DNA from: Bordetella parapertussis
Lineage (GTDB): Bacteria; Pseudomonadota; Gammaproteobacteria; Burkholderiales; SG8-39
Direction: 5' to 3'
DNA length: 5,086 nucleotides
Assembly: GCA_945906975.1 (NCBI GenBank)
Contig: CAMDRY010000257.1
Span: 1-5,086 of the forward strand
A program made the translations under genes and the position numbers. Of this stretch, positions 1-5,086 are shown in pieces; positions within the stretch are counted from its first letter, which is position 1; each line of letters opens with the position of its first letter. Below the pieces are notes generated by a model that saw nothing but the letters and a program-made list of their open reading frames with translations, made no database searches and had not been told where the DNA came from.

Positions 1-543
1 GCTGAACCAGATTTCGTTCTCCGACTTGCTCTCGCTGGCGTAGTCGGCCATCTGCGGTCCGCGCATCGGATGTATCCACACCGGCAGGTCAAGCTCGGCC
101 ATTTTCCTGAAAATAGGCCGGTACTCAGGCAGGCTGAGCGGCTTGCCCAAGACGTTGGTGAAGATCTGGATGCCGCGCGCACCGAGCTGGCCGATGCTGC
201 GGTCAATCTCCTGCATGCAGGCATCAACGTTATTCATCGGCATCGAGGCGATCCATGCCGGAAAGCGGTCCGGGTGCTTGTTGTAAATCTCTGCCAGGCC
301 GTCGTTGGCAATGCGCGCAAGGAGCGGCGTCACGTCGGGGCCGCCGAGGGCCTCGATGGGCGGGTTGGACAAGGACAACACCTGCTGCAGGTCGTCAAAC
401 TCGTCCATCATGCGCAGGCGCGAAGACAGGTCAAGCAGTGAAGGACGCTCCGGGAAGGCCTTGAGCGCGACGTGACCGGGGATCAGCTTGTCGAGCCGGT
501 CGAAAATCGTGTGCGGCATGAAGTGATTGAATATATCCAGCAT
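1..543 (-). CDS. Amidohydrolase-family protein (ACMSD-like), N-terminal 181 residues, 3' end outside window
   Basis: The reading frame is open from an ATG at 543 to the window edge, giving the first 181 residues; the C-terminus lies outside. The N-terminus reads LDIFNHFMP and residues 155-162 read VWIHPMRG. Both fit the amidohydrolase-2 family (aminocarboxymuconate-semialdehyde decarboxylase, hydroxybenzoate decarboxylases), where the N-terminal HxH pair and the His of the F/WxHP motif bind the catalytic metal. Here His7 and His158 are present, but the first His of the pair is replaced by Phe5. The family is cytoplasmic and catalyses decarboxylation or hydrolysis of aromatic or cyclic acids; the exact reaction cannot be told. 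The start is supported by AAAGGA five bases upstream, the same arrangement as the Bug gene. It is the last visible gene of the catabolic operon and sits 115 bases after the FAH remnant. Family call is confident; substrate unknown. Confidence 0.85.
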   Translation of the reverse strand, partial: MLDIFNHFMPHTIFDRLDKLIPGHVALKAFPERPSLLDLSSRLRMMDEFDDLQQVLSLSNPPIEALGGPDVTPLLARIANDGLAEIYNKHPDRFPAWIASMPMNNVDACMQEIDRSIGQLGARGIQIFTNVLGKPLSLPEYRPIFRKMAELDLPVWIHPMRGPQMADYASESKSENEIWFS

Positions 544-594
544 GGCGGTCCTTTGCGGGTTGTTGTTCGGGGCTTGCGTGTTTGTCGTTTGGCG

Positions 595-614
595 CCAAGT
601 GCCACCAAGTGCCT
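595..614. repeat. Two tandem 10-bp units in the gap before the amidohydrolase gene
   Basis: CCAAGTGCCA is followed directly by CCAAGTGCCT. The first unit overlaps the right half of the palindrome TTGGCGCCAA at 589-598. The stretch lies in the 115-base gap between the FAH remnant and the amidohydrolase start, so on the minus strand it would be in the leader of the amidohydrolase. It may be an operator-like site or a slippage product; nothing shows which. Confidence 0.5.
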
Positions 615-633
615 TCAGGCGCTGTTTGCATTC

Positions 634-662
634 ATTCTCCGGCGCGCTATTTGCCGGTTCAA
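634..662 (-). promoter_or_regulatory. Weak possible sigma70 promoter for the amidohydrolase
   Basis: On the minus strand TTGAAC (662-657) is followed after 17 bases by GAGAAT (639-634). Each hexamer matches the sigma70 consensus at four of six positions. It overlaps the last codons of the broken FAH gene and points at the amidohydrolase. If active, it would free that gene from dependence on coupling through the decayed gene. Matches of this quality arise by chance, so this is only a candidate. Confidence 0.2.
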
Positions 663-930
663 AAATTCTCCTTCGGGGCGACGACGCGGTTTTGCTGCCG
701 TCCCAGACCCTGCACCCCGGTTTCTACAATGTCGCCAGGGCGCAGGCAGGTGCCGTGCGCCGAATCGGCGTAGGCGCGATGCACCAGCGCAAGCGCGACC
801 ACCTGTGTGCCCATCACCATGGCCGGGACTTGCCATCACGGAGTGCAAAGGTGCCCAGTGCAAAATCGCCGGTGAAGGGCGTGGCGCCGGCCTTGTCCGC
901 GCCGTAGGATTGTTTGCGCGGCACGCTCAT
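659..930 (-). pseudogene. Broken fumarylacetoacetate hydrolase (FAH)-family gene: frameshift plus internal deletion
   Basis: From the ATG at 930, which overlaps the Bug stop as ATGA, the frame reads a typical FAH-type N-terminus (GDFALGTFALRDGKS) and stops at 814 after 38 residues. Shifting frame at the GGG run at 825-827 restores PAMVMGTQVVALALVHRAYA, the expected continuation. The simplest cause is loss of one base in that run. The same frame then passes directly into CLRPGDIVETGVQGLG and QNRVVAP, which resembles the extreme C-terminus of FAH proteins, and ends at TGA 659. Intact members have roughly 280-330 residues; only about 90 can be reconstructed. The central domain, with the metal-binding acidic residues, is absent. 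Two independent lesions argue for real gene decay rather than a single sequencing error. The intact ancestor probably cleaved or hydrated a ring-opening product in the same pathway. Confidence 0.8.
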
Positions 931-1895
931 TCTGGTTTGATCTTCGCCGTGCTGATTATTTTTTCCCACTTAAGCAAATCAGCCTGAACGAAGCGTGAAA
1001 ATTCGTCATGCCCCATCACCACCGGATCGGCGCCATTGGCGGCGAGTTGCGCCTTGACATCGGCGGAGTTGGCCGCGCGCTGCAACACGTCAGAGACGGC
1101 GTTGACGATGGCCTCGGGCGTGCCCTTGGGCGCAAAAATGCCGTACCAGATGGACGTGTCAAAACCACTCAGGCCGGACTCCGACAGCGTCGGCACATCG
1201 GGCGTGAGTACCGAGCGCTTGAGCGCCGTCGTGCCCAGGGCCTTGACACGCCCGTCCTTGACAAAACCGGCCACCGTCGGCGCCGGCGCAAAAATAGCCT
1301 GCAGCCTGCCGCCCACCAAGTCGATCAGCCCCTGGTTGTTGCCCTTGTAGGGAATGTGTTCCATCTTGACGCCGGCCATGATGTTGAACAGCTCACCCGA
1401 CAGATGCGGTGCGGTACCCACGCCGGCCGAACCGTAGAGCATCTGCCCCGGTTTCGTGCGCGCCAGCGCGATGAACTCCTGCACCGTCGACACACCCAGC
1501 GTCGGACTCACAACCAGAATGTTGGTCGCATTACCAACCATGGAGATGGCGGCGAAGTCAGTCTTGAAATCAAAACTGAGGTTCTTGTACAGGCCGGCGC
1601 TGATGGTGTTGGCCACTGTGCCCAGCAGCAGCGTGTAACCGTCCGGCGGCGATTTGGCCACGGCCTCGGCGGCCAGCGCGCTTGCCACGCCAAGCTTGTT
1701 CTCGACCAGCACCGGCCGTTTGAAATGCTCGCTCAGCTTTTGCGCGTAAATGCGCGCGATGATGTCTGAGGACGTACCGGCCGGGAAACCGACGATCATC
1801 TTGATCGGACGCGACGGATAGGCGTCCTGCGCGGACACGCCTGCCGCACAGGCGAGCAGGCAGGCGGCGAACAGCGAAACGGCGATGCGCATCAT
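927..1895 (-). CDS. Bug/TctC-family periplasmic solute-binding protein (tripartite tricarboxylate transporter receptor type)
   Basis: The product has 322 residues, the usual Bug length. A signal peptide covers residues 1-22: Arg3, a hydrophobic core, and a VSA|QD type I cleavage site. The mature protein begins with the family signature YPSRPIKMIVGFPAG, followed by SSDIIAR, PDGYTLLLG (around 85-93), YGSAGVGT, HIPYKG, LVGGRLQ, LTPDVPTLSESG and FAPKGTP, in family order. Bug proteins bind organic anions such as carboxylates in the periplasm. No TctA/TctB membrane genes are in view, as is common for orphan Bug genes of Burkholderiales. The start follows AAAGGA by five bases and overlaps the hydrolase stop as ATGA. 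The stop overlaps the next start in the same way. It is likely co-translated with the flanking enzymes and may capture their substrate. Cys16 lies in a poor lipobox, so lipoprotein processing is less likely. Confidence 0.95.
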   Translation of the reverse strand: MMRIAVSLFAACLLACAAGVSAQDAYPSRPIKMIVGFPAGTSSDIIARIYAQKLSEHFKRPVLVENKLGVASALAAEAVAKSPPDGYTLLLGTVANTISAGLYKNLSFDFKTDFAAISMVGNATNILVVSPTLGVSTVQEFIALARTKPGQMLYGSAGVGTAPHLSGELFNIMAGVKMEHIPYKGNNQGLIDLVGGRLQAIFAPAPTVAGFVKDGRVKALGTTALKRSVLTPDVPTLSESGLSGFDTSIWYGIFAPKGTPEAIVNAVSDVLQRAANSADVKAQLAANGADPVVMGHDEFSRFVQADLLKWEKIISTAKIKPE

Positions 1896-3634
1896 ACTTT
1901 TCCTTTCGGGGGGATGAGCGGCAGCAACACAAAGGGCTGCCGGGTCTTGTCAGCGTGCAGTGTGACTTGGGCGTTGAAAATAGCCGCGGGGCGATCGGCC
2001 GGGTGCGTGTGCACAAAGGGACCGACGCCGGCCATTTCGTAACCGATGCCCGGAATGCGTATGGGCTCGCCCGGATGACGGTAGTCGCGGCCGCGCACCG
2101 TCAGGCCGATGCGGTAACCGGCGGGAATGACCATGCCGGAGGGCCAGATTTCAACATCCAGCTCCACCGCCTCGTCTGGCACCAGCGGCTGCTTCTCATC
2201 ATGCGTGTGGTAGGGGCGAAAGGGCAGCGTGAGTTTGGGATCGAGCTTGCGATGCGAGGCGCGCAACCAGCCAAGGGCGATGGGCGTGCGCGGATCGTTC
2301 GAGCCGGCAAAGGTGAGCTCGCTGCCATCAGGCCGGAACACGCGCAGTGCGACAAACATGTCGGCGTCCTCGCTTTTCGAGGAAACAAACAGCTTCGCGG
2401 CCATCGGCCCGGCGATTTCCATTTCTTCGGCGAGCGGCGCGCTCATGAATGTAATGCCCTCACCCTCGGGCAGGTAGCAAAGCGCGGTCGGTTTGGTCGG
2501 TGCCGTGGCGGCCAGCGTTTTGGTCTCAAGGTCGAGGTAAAAGCGCGTCCATTGCGTTCTCGCAATAGGCCATTCGTATTCGAAGCGCTCAACGAATTTA
2601 TCGACATGACGCACGTTCAGCTGCACCGGTGGCTGCGATTTCCAACCGCTGTCCTCGCCCTTGAGGAAGTGCCCGAAAAAGCGCTTTTGCAGCGCCACGC
2701 CATAGTCGGTGTAAAAGTGCGTCCAGTGATTCAGGCCGTGGACCTCAAGCCATTTTTGCTTCGAGGCGGCACGGAAAAAACCCTCATAGTTGCCGCGCGG
2801 ATGCAGACCCTGCCCGCCCCAGTTGGCCGCCGATAAAAACGGCACCGTGACCTTGTCCCACTTCGCCGAGCGATCGCTGTAGTAGGCGTCATCCATGGGA
2901 TGCGACAGCAATGACGTCTCGATGTCGATGCGGTTCTTGACCAGTTCTTCCTGGCTCAGCGTCACCCGCCCCGCGACGCGCGTGCCGTTGGCGCGGCTGC
3001 GCGGGCCGTTTTCGCCGACGCCGTTTTGCACGCGCCACACCGCCCATGGGTAGAGCGTGGTGAGGAACTGACACAGGATGCCGCCGTGATGGGTGTTGTC
3101 GCGGTAATAGTCGGCGGCGCCCTCCCACACGCACATCGCCGCGAGGTGTGGCGGTTGCATCGAGGCGACGTACCACTGGTTGGTGGCGTAATACGAAATG
3201 CCGTTAAGGCCGACCTTGCCCGAACTCCAGGGCTGCACCGCGGCCCACTCGATGCAGTGATACATGTCCTGGGTTTCGCGGATCGATTTGGGGTTGAGAA
3301 AACCCGGCGAGTTGCCCGAACCGCGCGCGTCGACGCGAATGCAGATGTAGCCGTCGGGAACCCATTTTTCCGGATCGACGACTTCAAAGTTAGCGTAGGT
3401 GTTGCTCGTGCCGGCGGCCACATCGGGGTGCGCCGCAACCAGTCTGTCCCAACCTCCGGTAAAGCCTTCCTGGAAAGCGAGCCCTTTGCCGTAGGGGCCG
3501 TAACTGAGAATGACCGGATATTTGCCCTCGGCAACAGGCCGGAACACATCGGCACGCAGCAGCACACCATCGTCCATCGGTATGGGCGTATCCCAATCAA
3601 TGCGCATGCCATGCGCGACCTCGCTGCGTTCCAT
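1892..3634 (-). CDS. CocE/NonD-family (peptidase S15-like) alpha/beta hydrolase
   Basis: This 580-residue protein without a signal peptide has the two-part architecture of the family. An alpha/beta-hydrolase domain covers roughly residues 10-330: IPMDDGVLLRADVFRP at the start, YGPYGKG at 45-51, DARGSGNSPG at 102-111, and the nucleophile elbow NGISYYA with Ser147. His303 (LNHW) is the likely catalytic His. From about 360 follows the C-terminal jelly-roll domain (X-Pro dipeptidyl-peptidase C-terminal type), with EDADMFVALRVFRPDG, IPAGYRIGL and VHTHPADRP. Such enzymes hydrolyse esters or amides in the cytoplasm (cocaine esterase, glutaryl-7-ACA acylase, X-Pro peptidases); the substrate here is unknown. 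The canonical Asp after the strand VPFLSAANWGG is not visible. The ATG at 3634 is chosen because AAGGAG lies nine bases upstream; an internal ATG at 3607 would drop nine residues and has a poorer site. It is the first gene of the operon. Confidence 0.92.
   Translation of the reverse strand: MERSEVAHGMRIDWDTPIPMDDGVLLRADVFRPVAEGKYPVILSYGPYGKGLAFQEGFTGGWDRLVAAHPDVAAGTSNTYANFEVVDPEKWVPDGYICIRVDARGSGNSPGFLNPKSIRETQDMYHCIEWAAVQPWSSGKVGLNGISYYATNQWYVASMQPPHLAAMCVWEGAADYYRDNTHHGGILCQFLTTLYPWAVWRVQNGVGENGPRSRANGTRVAGRVTLSQEELVKNRIDIETSLLSHPMDDAYYSDRSAKWDKVTVPFLSAANWGGQGLHPRGNYEGFFRAASKQKWLEVHGLNHWTHFYTDYGVALQKRFFGHFLKGEDSGWKSQPPVQLNVRHVDKFVERFEYEWPIARTQWTRFYLDLETKTLAATAPTKPTALCYLPEGEGITFMSAPLAEEMEIAGPMAAKLFVSSKSEDADMFVALRVFRPDGSELTFAGSNDPRTPIALGWLRASHRKLDPKLTLPFRPYHTHDEKQPLVPDEAVELDVEIWPSGMVIPAGYRIGLTVRGRDYRHPGEPIRIPGIGYEMAGVGPFVHTHPADRPAAIFNAQVTLHADKTRQPFVLLPLIPPKGKV
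1901..1906 (-). promoter_or_regulatory. Ribosome binding site of the Bug gene
   Basis: AAAGGA on the minus strand lies five bases before the Bug ATG, inside the last codons of the hydrolase gene. It selects the start at 1895 over the directly following in-frame ATG and supports reinitiation at the ATGA overlap. Confidence 0.75.
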
Positions 3635-3643
3635 GCCGCCCGA

Positions 3644-3657
3644 CTCCTTAGCTAAGG
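3644..3657 (-). promoter_or_regulatory. Shine-Dalgarno of the hydrolase operon embedded in a 12-bp palindrome
   Basis: AAGGAG (minus strand, 3649-3644) lies nine bases before the hydrolase ATG and decides its start. It overlaps a perfect 12-bp palindrome, CCTTAGCTAAGG, at 3646-3657. As DNA the palindrome could bind a dimeric regulator. As RNA it has no loop-forming spacer, so a stable hairpin is less likely than intermolecular pairing. The ribosome-site call is firm; an operator role is a guess. Confidence 0.6.
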
Positions 3658-4054
3658 TCGGCGATCACCCCATCATCGTGGGTTTGCCGACGCCTGTTGC
3701 ACCGCGCAGGAGCCCGAATGGTCCCGAACTGGCATGAACATCTCTCTATTGCCGCGTAATTTGCAGCATGCGAATCATAAATGAAAATGCTTTTTATTGA
3801 TTGTTTCGATAGATAAAAAACATGATAGAAAGCCATCCCAGCCGGTCACCGCCGGCGCCGCTGTCAGCGCAATACCAGCTTGGACAAAAAGCGGTCGCGC
3901 ACCAGTTGTGCGAAGGTGCCCGCCGCGGCCGAACAAAACCTATGTTGGCCCAAAGCACGGCGGAAATGCGCGTTCCCACATCACGATAAAAATCACGCTG
4001 GCGGCGCGCTAATGAACGGCGATGCCCTGCTGGCCAGCGCCGTGACAGCGGCGA
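3658..4054. other. Intergenic region upstream of the catabolic operon, no convincing gene
   Basis: This is the main part of the gap between the divergent hydrolase operon and FKBP gene. At 3658-3690 a weak hairpin can form (TCGGC with GCCGA, CCCA with TGGG). Around 3760-3835 the sequence becomes AT-rich, unlike its surroundings, and should contain the operon promoter. The best minus-strand -10-like hexamer is TATGAT at 3778-3773, but no good -35 sits at the right distance. An imperfect dyad (AATCATAAA against TTTATTGATT) surrounds it at about 3772-3801. From 3840 the sequence is GC-rich again. Minus-strand peptides between 3864 and 3980 look protein-like in two frames but match no family I can name. 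No regulator gene, RNA gene or insertion sequence is visible. Confidence 0.5.
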
Positions 4055-4083
4055 TTGATGCGGCCCGTGCTTTGCGCTATAAA
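4055..4083 (+). promoter_or_regulatory. Sigma70-type promoter of the FKBP gene
   Basis: TTGATG (4055-4060) and TATAAA (4078-4083) are separated by exactly 17 bases. They match the consensus at four and five of six positions. Transcription would start near 4090, leaving a leader of about 107 bases before the FKBP start codon, and that leader contains the 11-bp repeats. Confidence 0.55.
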
Positions 4084-4119
4084 GTAATCAGCCGTGCGCC
4101 CGGCTCCGGCCGATGCAGC

Positions 4120-4174
4120 CGCAACCCAAACTCAACCCAAGTTCAACCCAAGTTCAACCCAAGCTCAACGCAAA
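4120..4174 (+). repeat. Five tandem 11-bp units in the FKBP leader
   Basis: Units begin at 4120, 4131, 4142, 4153 and 4164. The two middle ones are identical (TTCAACCCAAG); the second differs only in its first base, and the outer ones are more diverged (CGCAACCCAAA and CTCAACGCAAA). The array lies between the predicted promoter and the start codon, so the mRNA leader is C- and A-rich, poor in G and probably unstructured. The unit length is close to one helical turn. It may arise by slippage, or act as a ribosome standby, protein-binding or Rho-loading region; the sequence does not decide. Confidence 0.85.
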
Positions 4175-4196
4175 CACTCAACGGATAAACCAGACC

Positions 4197-4610
4197 ATGA
4201 AACAGTTGCTACTTCGCATCACCCTGTTGCTCGCAGTTGCACTGCCCGCCGCTTTCGCCTTCGCCGCGGATGCCCTGATCAAAAAAGACACCGTGGTCGG
4301 CACCGGCAAGGAAGCCCTGGGTGGCGCCACCGTGGTGGTGAATTACACCGGCTGGCTGCACAACCCCTCGGCGCCGGATTTGCACGGCAACAAATTCGAC
4401 AGCTCGATCGGCCGCGGGCCGTTCTCGTTTCCGCTGGGTGCGGGCCGCGTCATCAAAGGCTGGGATGAGGGCGTTGCCGGCATGCGGGTCGGTGGCAAGC
4501 GCACGCTGATCATCCCAAGCGAGATGGGCTACGGCAAGCGCGGCGCCGCCGGCGTCATTCCACCCGATGCGACGCTGGTGTTCGATGTCGAACTGCTTGA
4601 TGTGAAGTAA
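4197..4610 (+). CDS. Secreted FKBP-type peptidyl-prolyl cis-trans isomerase
   Basis: The product has 137 residues: a signal peptide (Lys2, Arg7, hydrophobic core, cleavage near AFA|AD at 23) and one complete FKBP domain of about 110 residues. The ligand and active-site residues of FKBP12-type enzymes can be lined up: Tyr50 (VNYTG), Phe67-Asp68 (KFDSS), Arg73, Phe78, Val85-Ile86 and Trp89 (RVIKGWDEG), Tyr112 (MGYG), Ile121 (VIPP) and Phe129 (LVFDVELL). It should speed proline isomerisation during folding of periplasmic proteins. The ATG at 4197 is chosen because it places the signal peptide at the N-terminus. An in-frame ATG at 4113 would add 28 residues encoded by the tandem repeats and bury the signal peptide. 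The Shine-Dalgarno is poor (GGA about 12 bases upstream). It is a single-gene unit with its own promoter and terminator, apparently unrelated to the catabolic operon. Confidence 0.95.
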   Translation: MKQLLLRITLLLAVALPAAFAFAADALIKKDTVVGTGKEALGGATVVVNYTGWLHNPSAPDLHGNKFDSSIGRGPFSFPLGAGRVIKGWDEGVAGMRVGGKRTLIIPSEMGYGKRGAAGVIPPDATLVFDVELLDVK

Positions 4611-4649
4611 TCGGGCGAAAAACCCGGCAAATACGGCCAACATCGCAAC

Positions 4650-4682
4650 AATAAAAAAGGGGGCCATGCCCCCTTTTTTATT
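4650..4682. terminator. Bidirectional rho-independent terminator between convergent genes
   Basis: A perfect inverted repeat: GGGGGC (4659-4664), loop CAT, GCCCCC (4668-4673), extended by A- and T-rich arms that also pair (AATAAAAAA at 4650-4658 with TTTTTTATT at 4674-4682). Each strand therefore reads as a GC stem followed by a T tract. It sits 39 bases after the FKBP stop and 26 bases beyond the stop of the convergent glycine-rich gene, and can end both transcripts. Confidence 0.93.
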
Positions 4683-4708
4683 TTGCCGCCAAGCGGCCAA
4701 GCTTCGCG

Positions 4709-5086
4709 CTAAGGCACTGGCTTGCGCGGACCGGCCGGGCGGTTGCGCGGCTGCTTGAAGGATTTCTTGCCCTGACGGCCAATGCCACCACCACCGCCGC
4801 CGCCTCCTGCGCCACCACCGCCCCCGCCCCCGCCTCTGGGTTGGTTGCCACCACCGCCATCACGGCGCTGACCCTGGTTCTGGCCGCCACCATCGCGACG
4901 CTGGCCCTGCACCGCACCCGGCCCTTGGCCGTTGTCACGGTTGGCCGAAGCCATGCTGATCTCCAACTCGTTGAGTTCGTCCCACTGCGCGTCGGTGCGT
5001 TCGCGCTCGGGAATGGCCATCAACTCCTTCATACGCTGGCGCGGCCCGTTGTTGTTTTGGGCCTGACGAGGCTGATTGCCCTGGTT
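4709..5086 (-). CDS. C-terminal part of a protein with a glycine/arginine-rich low-complexity tail, 5' end outside window
   Basis: The frame is open from the window edge to TAG at 4709, giving 125 residues; the true start lies outside. An ATG at 5032 is probably internal, because the same Gln/Asn/Arg-rich composition continues upstream of it. In order: a polar NQPRQAQNNN-type stretch (1-18), an ordered-looking acidic helix (KELMAIPERERTDAQWDELN, about 20-39, continuing as ELEISMA), then a disordered tail. The tail holds two copies of GQRRDGGG (61-68, 72-79), a run of eight Gly, one Ala and eight Gly (85-101), and a basic end (GRQGKKSFKQPRNRP). RGG-like tails are known in RNA-binding proteins such as some RNA helicases, so nucleic-acid binding is possible. 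I do not recognise the family. It converges on the FKBP gene and shares its terminator. Confidence 0.75.
   Translation of the reverse strand, partial: NQGNQPRQAQNNNGPRQRMKELMAIPERERTDAQWDELNELEISMASANRDNGQGPGAVQGQRRDGGGQNQGQRRDGGGGNQPRGGGGGGGGAGGGGGGGGIGRQGKKSFKQPRNRPAGPRKPVP

Noticed and set aside
472..987. Plus-strand frame across the amidohydrolase start and the FAH remnant
   Set aside because: The recognisable protein fragments are all on the minus strand; this translation has no family features.
1955..2836. 293-codon plus-strand frame inside the CocE-like gene
   Set aside because: Antisense shadow of a recognised gene; rich in Arg, Gly and His, with no domain features.
3658..3690. Hairpin-like sequence in the leader of the catabolic operon, considered as a riboswitch or attenuator
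   Set aside because: The stems are short and broken by an unequal internal loop, no T tract follows, and no known riboswitch motif is visible.
3880..4188. Plus-strand open frame of 102 codons in the intergenic region
   Set aside because: Its composition is not protein-like, it runs through the promoter and the repeats, it has no ribosome site and overlaps the leader of the FKBP gene.
4113..4196. In-frame upstream ATG that would lengthen the FKBP protein by 28 residues
   Set aside because: The extension is translated from the 11-bp tandem repeats, has no ribosome site before it, and would bury a clear N-terminal signal peptide.
4209..4700. Long minus-strand frame opposite the FKBP gene
   Set aside because: It is antisense to a clear FKBP domain and crosses the terminator; high GC content produces such shadows.
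4678..4938. Minus-strand frame of 86 codons rich in Ala and Val
   Set aside because: It is the alternate frame of the glycine-rich gene and ends inside the terminator; the frame ending at 4709 extends to the window edge and carries the sensible composition.

Overview
The window looks like chromosomal DNA of a GC-rich betaproteobacterium, most likely Burkholderiales. The main clue is an orphan Bug/TctC-type periplasmic solute-binding protein translated together with catabolic hydrolases, an arrangement greatly expanded in that group. Codon use is strongly GC-biased. This assignment is an inference from gene content, not from a marker gene.

Left part (1-3634, all on the minus strand): a compact catabolic operon, transcribed from right to left. 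It begins with a 580-residue CocE/NonD-family (peptidase S15-like) serine hydrolase. An ATGA overlap leads into a Bug receptor with a signal peptide. A second ATGA overlap leads into a fumarylacetoacetate hydrolase (FAH)-family gene that is clearly broken: it has a one-base frameshift and an internal deletion that leaves only the N- and C-terminal ends. After a 115-base gap comes an ACMSD-like amidohydrolase, cut by the window edge. The layout suggests periplasmic capture of an organic acid or ester, followed by ester or amide hydrolysis and a decarboxylase or hydrolase step. The substrate cannot be read from the sequence.

Middle (3635-4196): a divergent intergenic region of about 560 bases. 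It holds the leader of the catabolic operon, with a perfect 12-bp palindrome overlapping the Shine-Dalgarno sequence, then an AT-rich stretch, and then stretches without a convincing gene. On its right side a good sigma70-like promoter (TTGATG-17-TATAAA) precedes a leader with five tandem 11-bp units, reading into the next gene.

Right part (4197-5086): a small secreted FKBP-type peptidyl-prolyl isomerase on the plus strand. A perfect, A/T-flanked inverted repeat acts as a likely bidirectional terminator. Beyond it lies the 3' end of a convergent minus-strand gene whose product ends in a glycine- and arginine-rich low-complexity tail.

No RNA genes, CRISPR arrays, insertion sequences or phage genes were seen. 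I did not find a clearly new defence or mobile system. The most interesting items are the decayed FAH gene inside a translationally coupled operon, the 11-bp repeat leader of the FKBP gene, and two hydrolases that depart from the textbook catalytic or metal-binding residues.
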